Shown here in pieces: positions 20,244 through 28,841 of a DNA stretch of 64,000 bases. The stretch comes from an uncultured Bacillota bacterium (GTDB lineage: Bacteria; Bacillota_I; Bacilli_A; RFN20; CAG-631), in assembly GCA_902491575.1 (NCBI GenBank), contig CABUID010000006.1, positions 32,967 through 96,966 on the forward strand, given 5' to 3'. Position numbers and translations under genes: made by a program. Every line of letters begins with the position of its first letter. Positions within the stretch are counted from its first letter, which is position 1. The notes beneath the pieces were generated by a model, which saw only the letters and a list, made by a program, of their open reading frames with translations, was not told the DNA's origin and did not search any database.

Positions 20244-21527
20244 TTATTTTTTGTTGTTAACCCTAAAATATCGATTATATCGTTTATTTGATTCTAAAAA
20301 TGACAAAATTAAATAAAACAATGTCATAGCAATAACAAATAAAGAAAAATAACGTAAAATATAACAAACAAATATATTCAAATACATTATTTCAAATTCA
20401 TTCGTACTATCATTCCATAAATAAAGACGTTGATTATCACTATAATGAATTAAAGCGTTTCGACTGCCATACACCAATCCATCTTTTACATTTATCTTTT
20501 CAAATTGGGTGATTGATTCTTCATAAAATTTTAATGATCCACAATAATATAATCCCTTATCCGTTATAGCAATGCAAGCATTTTCACCACAAGTATAAAT
20601 ATCTGTTACTTTTTCTTGACAAACTATCTCGTTTACACTCATTTCATCATCAAAATCAAGTTTCGTTACTTTAAAATCATTTAATAGATAAAATTGATTA
20701 TTTATTTGAACCATTTTTTCAACTGGCAAATTTAAATCAATCCAAGTAGATAAATTCTTAGCCATGTTTTCCTTTATCGCATAAGCATTCCCCATTTGTT
20801 GAAGATATTCTTCTTGGATATTTTCAACAGACATTAAATAAATATTATTTTCTTTTTGAATAATATAATTATCTATATTTTCTTTAGAATTTAAATAATA
20901 AAAATCATCTAAAATACCTTCATATAATTTTTGTTTAATTAATGTATCATCCGAAAAAAAACATTGATACAAACAATGATTTTGATCCATTATCAAATAA
21001 ATATTTCGATTATTATCATAATCCTTTTTTATTCTTATTTTTTCAACATTTTGTAATAATAGTTGTACCTGATTACTTCTTTGTGAAATCATATAAACAT
21101 TACCATTTTGCGTTAAAATAATGGTTTCTCCACCTTCTCCTAAAAGATTATCACTTATACCCTGAACATCTATAATTTTGGAAGAAAATTCATAATCAAT
21201 TCTTATAAAGTTATTTTCTTTTGGATTAAAATTCCCATAGGCATTGGAATAATCTTTAATTCCTGCAAAATCATTTAACGTACTTTGATGAGCTTTATTT
21301 TGACTATAAAATAAATAATGATCACATGCAGCATAAATTACATTGTAATTATTGGTCGTGATAAAAGATATTGAATAGTTTTTAAAACTATCATTAATTC
21401 CTTTTTTATTTTTTAAAGAAGGCAAATAAGAAACGGAAAACAAAATGATAAAAAATAAACAAACACCCAAAGCAATCCATGTTGATTTTTCTTTGATATA
21501 TAATTTTAAATTTCTCTTTAAAGCCAT
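20244..21527 (-). CDS. Membrane protein with two anchors and a beta-propeller-like middle (unknown)
   Basis: 427 residues, not recognised as a named family. One transmembrane helix lies near residues 16-36 and a second near 385-410, leaving a domain of about 340 residues between them, predicted outside the cell. That domain has repeated short strand motifs such as TIILTQNGNVYMIS and IAITDKGLYYCGSL, which look like degenerate RCC1/beta-propeller blades. A sensor or scaffold role is possible but unsupported. Its start lies about 90 bases after the jag terminator. Confidence 0.6.
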   Translation of the reverse strand: MALKRNLKLYIKEKSTWIALGVCLFFIILFSVSYLPSLKNKKGINDSFKNYSISFITTNNYNVIYAACDHYLFYSQNKAHQSTLNDFAGIKDYSNAYGNFNPKENNFIRIDYEFSSKIIDVQGISDNLLGEGGETIILTQNGNVYMISQRSNQVQLLLQNVEKIRIKKDYDNNRNIYLIMDQNHCLYQCFFSDDTLIKQKLYEGILDDFYYLNSKENIDNYIIQKENNIYLMSVENIQEEYLQQMGNAYAIKENMAKNLSTWIDLNLPVEKMVQINNQFYLLNDFKVTKLDFDDEMSVNEIVCQEKVTDIYTCGENACIAITDKGLYYCGSLKFYEESITQFEKINVKDGLVYGSRNALIHYSDNQRLYLWNDSTNEFEIMYLNIFVCYILRYFSLFVIAMTLFYLILSFLESNKRYNRYFRVNNKK

Positions 21528-21586
21528 AGTTTTCCCCTTTATTTTAAAGTATTATAACATTAAATAAAATTATTTTAAACTATAAA

Positions 21587-21616
21587 AAAATCCAAATTAA
21601 ATAATAATTTGGATTA
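21587..21616 (-). terminator. Terminator of the jag-yidC transcript
   Basis: AATCCAAATTA and its complement form a stem that overlaps the jag stop codon; on the minus strand it is followed by a run of seven T. Confidence 0.75.
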
Positions 21617-22219
21617 ATCTACATATTCAATTGTTATATGTCTTTCTTTGCCTTCTCCGACAGAAACGGTACGGACATGTTTTATCGATACCAAAGCATT
21701 ATGAACCGCTCTTCTTTCATCTGCACTCATAGGAGATAAAGAAGCTGTAACTTTTGATTTTGCTACCTTAAAGGCTTCTTTTCGTGCAATCGAAACAAGT
21801 TTAGAATATTTATCTTGTTTATAATCATTAATGTCTAATAAAATACGAACTCTTTTTTTAAATGTCGCATTCGCTGCACAACGACATACTTCATTTAAAG
21901 CTTGTAATGTTTCTCCATCTTTTCCAATCAAAATGGAATTATGATTTGTGGATAGTTTTATTCGAATTAATCCATCATTAAAACTTGGAGTTAAACTTAC
22001 TTCGATTCCCATTAGTTCAATGATTTTACGTAAATATTCTTGTACAAAATCTACCACCATTGCATCCGTATAACAAGTTACTTCTACATTTTTAATTCTG
22101 CCGAATAAACCCTTATTTTCTACAACGGAATCGATATAGATATTTTCAACAGGTACATTTAATTCTACCGATGCATTATTTAAAGCTTCTACTTGTGTTT
22201 TCCCAACAAATTTTTTCAT
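21614..22219 (-). CDS. jag: Jag / KhpB RNA-binding protein
   Basis: A 201-residue protein with the three Jag domains in order. Jag_N is at residues 1-50 (KTQVEALNNASVELNVP). A type II KH domain is at about 80-130 with the GKDGETLQAL loop. R3H is at about 135-200 with SADERRAVHNAL, the Arg and His of the R-x3-H core. Jag/KhpB binds RNA and affects cell division and envelope synthesis. It lies 17 bases downstream of yidC in the conserved order rpmH-rnpA-yidC-jag. Confidence 0.95.
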   Translation of the reverse strand: MKKFVGKTQVEALNNASVELNVPVENIYIDSVVENKGLFGRIKNVEVTCYTDAMVVDFVQEYLRKIIELMGIEVSLTPSFNDGLIRIKLSTNHNSILIGKDGETLQALNEVCRCAANATFKKRVRILLDINDYKQDKYSKLVSIARKEAFKVAKSKVTASLSPMSADERRAVHNALVSIKHVRTVSVGEGKERHITIEYVD

Positions 22220-22236
22220 ATTTTACCTCCACTTTA

Positions 22237-23676
22237 CTATTTTTTATAACCTTGAGGAATTTTAATTGGTTCGCTTTCAGCTTTTTTCACTTTATATTTT
22301 CCTTTTTTATTTCCATTATTTAACTTGTGCATAATAAGCGATTGTGTAACACCTACAATGGCAGATGCAATCCAATAAATCGACATCGTTATTGGCATGA
22401 AAAAGCCCATTACTAAAATCATAATCATCATGATGTTCGACATCATTCCCATTTGTTTTTGTTGTTTTTTAGCATCTGAAGACATTCTCTTTCTATTTAA
22501 AATTTGAGGCAATTTCATAGATAATATTTGAGATGCTGCCATGATTAAGAAAATTAATAATGCTACAAAATGAAAACCATTTTCTCCGATTATATAAGTA
22601 CTTAGGACATTACCTAAGATTACTCCACCAATATTTCCAGTTCTTAAAATTCCAAGATACATTACAGCACGATACATCGCAATGAAAACTGGGAAAGTAA
22701 TTAATAATGAGGCTAATGGTGCTAAAGGTTTTACACCATATTTTTGATAAACAGCCATTAATTCCATAGACATTCTTTGTTTATCTGCAGGAGAAGGAGA
22801 TTGTCCATATTTCTTTTGAATTTCCAGTATTTCTGGTTGTATGTCTTGCATTTTTTGAGTACTTGATTGTGATTTAAATGTAATCAATAAAATCAATATT
22901 TTCAAAATAAAAGTTACGACAATAATAGCACCAACTTGGGCCCAACCAGTAGAACCAAACCAAACAACAAATAAATTGATTAGCCAAGCCATTGGATATA
23001 CAAATAGTCCATATAAAAATCCTACATCCCATGCATCTTTATAAGAAGTTTTTGGAATAGTCACTCCTGTTGAAGGATCTACAAAATTATCCGTAAAAAC
23101 TAAGCATGCTTTCGAATGCGAAGTTAATCTTTCTTTTACAGACTTTACAGAATTAATCGTATCGGCATCATAATTGGTATTTTGAACTTTAACAAAATAA
23201 CCATATTTCTCAACAGTAGATGTTTCTTCACCTGTTTTTTTGCCGTTCGCACAAAGTTCTACAAGTTCTAAATACTTATCAGGCTCTTCCACATGATGAT
23301 TCACATAACTTTTTACATGTTCAATTTTTTCGCCTTCATAATATGTAAAAATATAATGAGATTGACTATATTGATCACTACCCACTTCAACGAGTTGCAA
23401 ATTATTTTCTTCTGTATAAATAAATTTTTGATTATATATTTCTGCATAATTAGCGTATTCTTTTTCTTCACCGACTAAGCTTAAATTACATTCATAAACA
23501 AATTGTTCACAATAAAATCTTCTCATTTGAGAAAAAGCATTCGTTCCATCAACGGTAGCTTGTCCACACCCTTCACCATCTAAATATTTTGTTTCGTTGT
23601 TACAAGATGATAGTGAGAACATAAACATAACTGCAATAAAACTTGGTATAAAGTATTTTAAAAATTTCTTCTTCAT
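22237..23676 (-). CDS. yidC: YidC/Oxa1 membrane protein insertase (lipoprotein form)
   Basis: A 479-residue inner-membrane insertase with a lipoprotein signal, lipobox LSSC with Cys25, as in Gram-positive SpoIIIJ/YidC1. An unusually long extracytoplasmic segment of about 190 residues precedes the conserved five-helix Oxa1 core, which starts near residue 215 (YPMAWLINLFVVWFGSTGWA). The cytoplasmic coiled hairpin (MQDIQPEILEIQKKY) and the positively charged hydrophilic-groove architecture are present. It ends in a basic tail typical of ribosome-binding YidC. It starts 5 bases after rnpA ends. Confidence 0.95.
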   Translation of the reverse strand: MKKKFLKYFIPSFIAVMFMFSLSSCNNETKYLDGEGCGQATVDGTNAFSQMRRFYCEQFVYECNLSLVGEEKEYANYAEIYNQKFIYTEENNLQLVEVGSDQYSQSHYIFTYYEGEKIEHVKSYVNHHVEEPDKYLELVELCANGKKTGEETSTVEKYGYFVKVQNTNYDADTINSVKSVKERLTSHSKACLVFTDNFVDPSTGVTIPKTSYKDAWDVGFLYGLFVYPMAWLINLFVVWFGSTGWAQVGAIIVVTFILKILILLITFKSQSSTQKMQDIQPEILEIQKKYGQSPSPADKQRMSMELMAVYQKYGVKPLAPLASLLITFPVFIAMYRAVMYLGILRTGNIGGVILGNVLSTYIIGENGFHFVALLIFLIMAASQILSMKLPQILNRKRMSSDAKKQQKQMGMMSNIMMIMILVMGFFMPITMSIYWIASAIVGVTQSLIMHKLNNGNKKGKYKVKKAESEPIKIPQGYKK

Positions 23677-23681
23677 CTATA

Positions 23682-24023
23682 TCACTCCTTATAATTGGAT
23701 ATTATTTTCACATATAATTGATTTAATTTTTCTTGATTTACAGAAAATGAATTTTTCAAAAAATCATTTCTAACAATAATAACATAATCTATATTTTGAT
23801 TAAAATCAAAGATGGATGTTACCATTTCTCTAATTTGTCTTTTAATTTTATTTCTAATCACTGCATTTCCATTTTTTTTACTCACCGAAATACAAATCCT
23901 TGCATGATCCATTTTTTCATTTTTTACATAGTAAATAACAAAAATATTATCTTTTATAAACTTTTGACGATGAACAATTTTAGCTATTTCTTCATTTCTT
24001 TTTAAACTATATTTTTTCTTCAT
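23682..24023 (-). CDS. rnpA: Ribonuclease P protein component
   Basis: About 113 residues of the protein subunit that binds the RNase P RNA for 5' maturation of tRNA. The signature RNR-like motif AVIRNKIKRQIRE is present after ICISVSKKNGN. The start at 24023 (MKKKYSLK) is the conventional one; an in-frame ATG four codons upstream at 24035 would begin right after the terminator's T-run. No strong Shine-Dalgarno precedes either codon, which suggests weak translation against L34. Confidence 0.93.
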   Translation of the reverse strand: MKKKYSLKRNEEIAKIVHRQKFIKDNIFVIYYVKNEKMDHARICISVSKKNGNAVIRNKIKRQIREMVTSIFDFNQNIDYVIIVRNDFLKNSFSVNQEKLNQLYVKIISNYKE

Positions 24024-24040
24024 AAACAATAACATTGAAA

Positions 24041-24069
24041 AAAGCCACTAAACTTAACGTCTAGTGGCT
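24041..24069 (-). terminator. Terminator/attenuator between rpmH and rnpA
   Basis: On the minus strand, GCCACTA and TAGTGGC form a stem with an 11-base loop followed by six T, 18-20 bases before the rnpA start. It probably terminates part of the rpmH transcript, giving more L34 than RnpA message. Confidence 0.78.
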
Positions 24070-24077
24070 AATCCATC

Positions 24078-24212
24078 TTAAGCCGATAAAACTTTTCTTC
24101 CCTTGCTTCTTCTTCTTGCAAGGACTTTTCTACCATTAGCTGTAGCCATGCGAGCACGGAATCCACTAACGTTTTTGTGTTTTCTCTTACTTGGTTGATA
24201 TGTTCTTTTCAT
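24078..24212 (-). CDS. rpmH: Ribosomal protein L34 (bL34)
   Basis: A 44-residue basic protein beginning MKRTYQPSKRKHKNVSGF and ending RRRSKGRKVLSA, a textbook L34. A GGAGG ribosome site precedes the ATG. It lies between oriC and rnpA, the conserved position in bacteria, and its identity fixes the origin region. Confidence 0.98.
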   Translation of the reverse strand: MKRTYQPSKRKHKNVSGFRARMATANGRKVLARRRSKGRKVLSA

Positions 24213-24324
24213 TTTTATAACCTCCGTTTTTACATTACGCTCTTAAATTATATATCTTTTTAGGTGGTAAGTCAAATAATATATTTTATATATTAATAAA
24301 AAGTTTATTTTTTATTCAATGGAG

Positions 24325-24432
24325 TTATCCACAAATAAAAAATGTGGATAAAAGTGGAAAATAATCCACTTTTTGTGGATAACTTTTGCTTAATAAAACT
24401 TTTTTGAAAATATGCTTGCTATTTTTCCACAA
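24325..24432. other. oriC, DnaA-box cluster upstream of dnaA
   Basis: There are three perfect 9-mer DnaA boxes: TTATCCACA at 24325-24333 (plus) and its complement TGTGGATAA at 24343-24351 and 24374-24382. Near-matches are TAATCCACT around 24363 and TTTTCCACA at 24423-24431. Flanking DNA is almost pure A/T. With the AT tract after dnaA this looks like a bipartite Bacillus-type origin, and the boxes probably also autoregulate dnaA. Confidence 0.88.
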
Positions 24433-24474
24433 GAATAGTTAAAATACTATTATATTGAAGTGTGGTGGTATTTT

Positions 24475-25830
24475 ATGTATCAAATTGAAAATGAAACGGT
24501 AAGTAAAATTTGGGATAGTGTTTTGAATAAAATGAAAATCGAATTAGACGTAAATGCTTATAGTACTTTTTTTCTACCTTTAATTCCAAAAGAATTCAAA
24601 AATGGAAAATTAATTGTTGAAGCTCCTTCTCGTTTTGTAAAAGAAGTGATTACATCGGCTATGTTTATTTCTAAAATTAATGATTGCTTAAAAGATATAA
24701 CTAATACGAATTTTGAAATTGAAGTTAAAGAGAAATCTGAAATAGAAAGAGATCAAATTATTACCGAAAATAGAAACATTAAACTTACTTCCAATTTAAA
24801 TCCAACATTTTCATTTAATAATTTTGTTGTAGGACCTTGTAATCGTGAATGTTATGAAGCTTCAATGGCTGTTGCACTTAATCCAGGCAAATTTTATAAT
24901 CCCTTATTTATATACGGTCGTGCAGGTATTGGAAAAACTCATTTATTACATGCTATCGGTAATTATTGCAAAATGAACCAAAACCATACAATGAATATTT
25001 ACTATACCACTGCTAACGATTTTATCGACGAATTTATGCGTTCTACCCAAAATAAAGATATCGATTCAATGAAGTCTAAATTTAGAAGTATTGATATGCT
25101 CCTTTTGGATGATGTACAATTTTTAGCTGGAAAAGATAAAACTGGCGAAGTTTTCTTTCAAATTTTCAATAATTTATTTAACGAGAAAAAACAAATTGTA
25201 TTAACTTCTGATCGCAATCCAAACGATTTAAGAGGACTTGAAGTTCGCTTAGTTTCACGTTTTGCATCTGGACTAATCGTTGGAATGAATGCTCCTGAAT
25301 ATGATACAGCCAAAAATATATTAAAACGCAAAATTGATGCTAAAAACTTCGATTTAAAAAATATAGAAGATGATGTTTTAACTTTTATCGCTCAAAATTA
25401 TTCAACAGATGTTCGGCAATTAGAAGGTGCTTTAACCCGTTTGATTTTTTATGTTACCACCATCAATCGTTGTGAAGTCATCACCTTACCTATTGCAATG
25501 GAGGCTTTGAAAAATATAACACCACCAAAAAAAGACAATTTATTATTAAACGCTGAAGAAATTAAAAAAGTTGTTTGTGATTATTATAATATCAACATTC
25601 AACAACTAGTTGGTTCTTCCAGGATTGCAACATTAACAACACCAAGATTTATTGCCATTTATCTTTGTCGAACCATGTTAAACATGACCTTTGAAGATAT
25701 TGGTTTTGAATTTGGAAACCGTGATCATTCTACCATTATGAATGCTTGTATAAAAATCGAGAAACTTCTCAATGAAGATCAAGCTTATAAATTAGTTATT
25801 AACAAAATTCAACAAATGTTAACAAAATAA
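24475..25830 (+). CDS. dnaA: Chromosomal replication initiator DnaA
   Basis: About 451 residues. Domain I is at the N-terminus (IWDSVLNKMKIELD). The AAA+ domain has Walker A GRAGIGKTHLL near residue 147 and Walker B LLLDDVQFLAGK. Domain IV ends with the DnaA signature helix NRDHSTIMNACIKIE that reads DnaA boxes. The start at 24475 (MYQIENETV) follows a weak GTGGTGG site; the upstream in-frame GTG would add five residues. Confidence 0.97.
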   Translation: MYQIENETVSKIWDSVLNKMKIELDVNAYSTFFLPLIPKEFKNGKLIVEAPSRFVKEVITSAMFISKINDCLKDITNTNFEIEVKEKSEIERDQIITENRNIKLTSNLNPTFSFNNFVVGPCNRECYEASMAVALNPGKFYNPLFIYGRAGIGKTHLLHAIGNYCKMNQNHTMNIYYTTANDFIDEFMRSTQNKDIDSMKSKFRSIDMLLLDDVQFLAGKDKTGEVFFQIFNNLFNEKKQIVLTSDRNPNDLRGLEVRLVSRFASGLIVGMNAPEYDTAKNILKRKIDAKNFDLKNIEDDVLTFIAQNYSTDVRQLEGALTRLIFYVTTINRCEVITLPIAMEALKNITPPKKDNLLLNAEEIKKVVCDYYNINIQQLVGSSRIATLTTPRFIAIYLCRTMLNMTFEDIGFEFGNRDHSTIMNACIKIEKLLNEDQAYKLVINKIQQMLTK

Positions 25831-25837
25831 AAACATT

Positions 25838-25902
25838 ATTTCCACAGAAATGATAATAACAATTTGAAAATTTATATATATATGTTATAATATATATATA
25901 TA
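25838..25902. other. oriC second half: DnaA-like box and AT-only unwinding tract
   Basis: The dnaA-dnaN gap holds ATTTCCACA (25838-25846, two mismatches to a DnaA box). From about 25871 to 25902 follow alternating TA steps with no G or C apart from one G. This is a good candidate DNA unwinding element; a TAGTAG sequence next to it could be a DnaA-trio remnant (weak). Confidence 0.6.
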
Positions 25903-26012
25903 GTAGTTTGAAAAAAATTGTTTTCAACAAATTCACACTACTTATTATTATTGTTATTAAAATAAAAAAGAAATAAATAATAAAATAAAAAGAAATAAAA
26001 GGGGAAACAAAA

Positions 26013-27140
26013 ATGAAACTAAAGATTAATAGAATTGAACTTTTAAACAGCTTAAATAAAGTTTCCAAAGCGGTAAATAATAAAACACCTCTTTTGGCTT
26101 TAACAGGAATTAAATTTACTTTAACCGAACAACAATTAGAATTAATAGGAAGCGATAGTGACTTATCTATTCGTTGTGTGATTGAAAAGGAAAAAAATAA
26201 TCAACAAATTATTGAAATTGAAGAAATAGGTTCTATTGTTATCAATGAAAAAATTATTTGTGAAATTATACGTAAAGTCGAATCTGAAATGGTTGAAATT
26301 TCTGTTATTGATAATTTAGCTAAAATAAAATCTGATAAATCTATTTTTTCAGTGAATTGTATCCCTGCTATTGATTATCCATCCATTGCTTTTAACGATA
26401 TTGCTAATGGTCAAACCTTTTCAATGGATGCTTTAGAATTAAAAAATTTATTTGATCAAACTTTATTTGCTACTTCAGATAAAGAATCAAGACCAGTATT
26501 AACTGGATTAAATTTTAAATGTAATTCCAATATTTTAGAAGTTGTAGGAACAGATACTTATCGTTTAACCAAAAAAGTTATTCGTTTACAAGACAATTTA
26601 GAATTTAATGTTACGATTCCTAAGAATGCTTTAGATAATGTCAATAAGATTGTTGAAAGTGGACAAACAGTTAAAATCAATATTTCAGAAAAGAAAGTTT
26701 CTTTTGATGTAGGAGATTGTATAATTAACACAAGAGTGATTAGTGGAACTTATCCAGATACATCTAGACTCATTCCAACTGAATTTTCACAGACATTGAA
26801 TATTTCAACTAAAGAACTTGTTGGCGCTGTTGATAGAGCTTCTATTTTATTAACCGAAAAGAATAATGTAGTTAAATTAAATATGGATGTAGAAGAAGTA
26901 TTTGTTTCTTCAAAATCTATGGAAGTAGGTTATGTGGTAGAAAAATTAAATGAATATTCTTATGAAGGCGAAAAATTAACAATTTCTTTCAGTGCAAAAT
27001 TTTTATTAGATGCTATTAAAGCTTTATCTAGTGAAGAAATTTCTTTACAATTTACAGGAGATATGAAACCAATTATTATTAAATCGAAAACGAATCCAGA
27101 TTTAACTGAATTAATTTTGCCTGTACGTTCTTATAATTAA
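26013..27140 (+). CDS. dnaN: DNA polymerase III beta subunit (sliding clamp)
   Basis: 375 residues in three similar clamp domains. Recognisable segments are MKLKINRIELLNSLNKVSKA at the start, SRPVLTGLNF and VGTDTYRLT in domain 2, and the C-terminus LILPVRSYN. An AAAGGGG ribosome site precedes the start. It follows dnaA by 182 bases. The usual next genes (yaaA, recF, gyrB) are absent; a terminator and a sugar epimerase follow instead. Confidence 0.97.
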   Translation: MKLKINRIELLNSLNKVSKAVNNKTPLLALTGIKFTLTEQQLELIGSDSDLSIRCVIEKEKNNQQIIEIEEIGSIVINEKIICEIIRKVESEMVEISVIDNLAKIKSDKSIFSVNCIPAIDYPSIAFNDIANGQTFSMDALELKNLFDQTLFATSDKESRPVLTGLNFKCNSNILEVVGTDTYRLTKKVIRLQDNLEFNVTIPKNALDNVNKIVESGQTVKINISEKKVSFDVGDCIINTRVISGTYPDTSRLIPTEFSQTLNISTKELVGAVDRASILLTEKNNVVKLNMDVEEVFVSSKSMEVGYVVEKLNEYSYEGEKLTISFSAKFLLDAIKALSSEEISLQFTGDMKPIIIKSKTNPDLTELILPVRSYN

Positions 27141-27160
27141 TCGAATTGTTTATTGAATTT

Positions 27161-27196
27161 AAATGGAGACAAATTTTTGTCTTCATTTTTTTTATT
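27161..27196 (+). terminator. Terminator after dnaN
   Basis: AAATGGAGACAAA pairs with TTTGTCTTCATTT (one G-U) and is followed by eight T. Confidence 0.75.
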
Positions 27197-27255
27197 TTAA
27201 ATGATTGTTATTAAAAAAGAATAGGTATAAAATAATAGCGAAAGGAAATGATAAA

Positions 27256-28437
27256 ATGAAGGAAGAATATTTTAATAATTTATTAAAATTTTATGAAAAA
27301 GAATTAGACCAAACATTAGACTTTTGGTATAACTATGGTTATGATAAAGTGAATGGTGGTTTTTATACTTGCCTTGAAAGAAATGGAGAAGTCTATGATA
27401 CTGATAAATCTGTTTGGGCTCAAGGAAGAGGAATGTGGGTTTTTGCAAGAGCCTACAACTTTATCAAAAAAGATGAAAAATACTTAAAATGTGCCAAAGA
27501 CGCTTATGATTTTGTAACAAAACATTGTTTTGATAATGATCAAAGAATGTGGTTTACGGTTACAGGGGATGGAGTAGGAATTCAAAAAAGAAGATATTGG
27601 TTTTCAGAATCATTTACAGTTGTTGGTTCAGCAGAACTTTATCGAGCAACCAAAGAACAAAAATATTTAGATACAGCTAGAAGTACATTTGATACGATGC
27701 TAAAAGTAAAAACTGGACAAATCAAAACAGATCCTAAATTTAATCCAGAAGCTGTAAATTGTATCGCTTTAGCAAGCCCTATGATTTTACTTGTAACTTG
27801 TCAAATTTTAAGAGAAATTGATGTTGAAAGAAAAGATTATTATCATCAAATTATTAATGAAAGTATTGCTGAAATCCAATTACATTATCATCCAGAATAT
27901 AAAGCTGTTTTTGAAAATGTAAATCCTGATGGTACTTTAGCAAATGGTTCAAGAGGAAGACTTGTTAACCCAGGACATTCTATCGAAGCAAGTTGGTTTT
28001 TAATGACTGAAGCTGCATATCGTAATCATGATCAAAAACTTATGGATTTAGCTTTAAATATTCTTGAGTGGTCATTTAATTTAGGTTGGGATAAAAACGA
28101 AGGTGGTTTACGTTATTTTGTCGACGTAGAAAATAAACCTGTTCAGGCTTTGGAATGGGATATGAAACTTTGGTGGCCACATAATGAAATGTTAATTGCT
28201 TTTTTGATGGCTTTTAAACTAACAGGAGAGCAAAAATACTTAGACCAATACCAATTAGTTCATGATTATACTTTTTCTCATTTTAAAGATGAAGAATATG
28301 GTGAATGGTATGGATATTTACATCGTGATGGAACAGTGTCTACTGACTTGAAAGGAAATATTTTTAAAGGTCCATTCCATATTCCACGTTGTGAAATGGA
28401 AAATGTATTACAAATTAAAGAAATTTTAAATAAATAA
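27256..28437 (+). CDS. N-acylglucosamine 2-epimerase (AGE) family protein
   Basis: About 393 residues forming an (alpha/alpha)6 barrel. Family motifs are RGMWVFARAYN, the FSESFTVVGSAELYRA block, the catalytic-site NPGHSIEASWF, GWDKNEGGLRYF and KLWWPHNEML. AGE-family enzymes epimerise C2 of N-acylglucosamine, cellobiose or mannose-type sugars; these motifs do not settle which. The start at 27256 is preceded by AAAGGA; the upstream in-frame start lacks a ribosome site. With the GH31 and Gfo/Idh enzymes it points to use of host or plant glycans (inference). Confidence 0.88.
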   Translation: MKEEYFNNLLKFYEKELDQTLDFWYNYGYDKVNGGFYTCLERNGEVYDTDKSVWAQGRGMWVFARAYNFIKKDEKYLKCAKDAYDFVTKHCFDNDQRMWFTVTGDGVGIQKRRYWFSESFTVVGSAELYRATKEQKYLDTARSTFDTMLKVKTGQIKTDPKFNPEAVNCIALASPMILLVTCQILREIDVERKDYYHQIINESIAEIQLHYHPEYKAVFENVNPDGTLANGSRGRLVNPGHSIEASWFLMTEAAYRNHDQKLMDLALNILEWSFNLGWDKNEGGLRYFVDVENKPVQALEWDMKLWWPHNEMLIAFLMAFKLTGEQKYLDQYQLVHDYTFSHFKDEEYGEWYGYLHRDGTVSTDLKGNIFKGPFHIPRCEMENVLQIKEILNK

Positions 28438-28459
28438 AAGAGGATTTTTCCTCTTTTTT
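28436..28459 (+). terminator. Terminator after AGE epimerase gene
   Basis: AAAGAGGA pairs with TCCTCTTT around a TTTT loop and is followed by T-rich sequence. Confidence 0.78.
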
Positions 28460-28527
28460 AATAATTTTAATAATTTTTTGTTGAATTTTAAATATTCTTA
28501 TGGTATATTATTATAGCCATAAGAAAT

Positions 28528-28601
28528 GCAAATGTAGTTCAGTGGTAGAACACAACCTTGCCAAGGTTGCTATGCGGGTTCGATTCCCGTCATTTGCTCC
28601 A
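28528..28601 (+). tRNA. tRNA-Gly (GCC)
   Basis: 74 nt including an encoded CCA. The acceptor stem GCAAATG pairs with CATTTGC; the anticodon loop centres on GCC; the T-arm is GCGGGTTCGATTCCCGT. It sits exactly at the change from conserved core to accessory genes, as tRNA genes used for integration often do, but no second copy of its 3' end was seen. Confidence 0.96.
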
Positions 28602-28610
28602 TCACAAATT

Positions 28611-28648
28611 AAATCGTATTTTGTCGAAAAGACAATACGATTTTTTTA
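28611..28648 (+). terminator. Terminator after tRNA-Gly
   Basis: ATCGTATTTTGTC and GACAATACGAT form a stem around a GAAAA loop, followed by seven T. Confidence 0.82.
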
Positions 28649-28814
28649 TTATTTTGTATAAAATTTGGGTAAAATAGCCTATTTTATATCTTTTTAAGCA
28701 AAATAGATTTAAATCAAAATATAAACATAAGAATACGTGACTTTTAATGCCCTATTTAATTTAAAACATAAAAATATGTAAGTTATAGTAGCTTTCTTTT
28801 CTGTCAAAATATGG

Positions 28815-28820
28815 TATAAT
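28815..28820 (+). promoter_or_regulatory. -10 element of the KilA-N gene
   Basis: A perfect TATAAT lies 21 bases before the KilA-N start codon; no convincing -35 was found. Confidence 0.4.
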
Positions 28821-28841
28821 AATTGCATTGAGGTTAGCTTT

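Noticed and set aside
28528..28650. Integration site at tRNA-Gly
   Set aside because: No duplicate of the tRNA 3' end was found downstream in the window.
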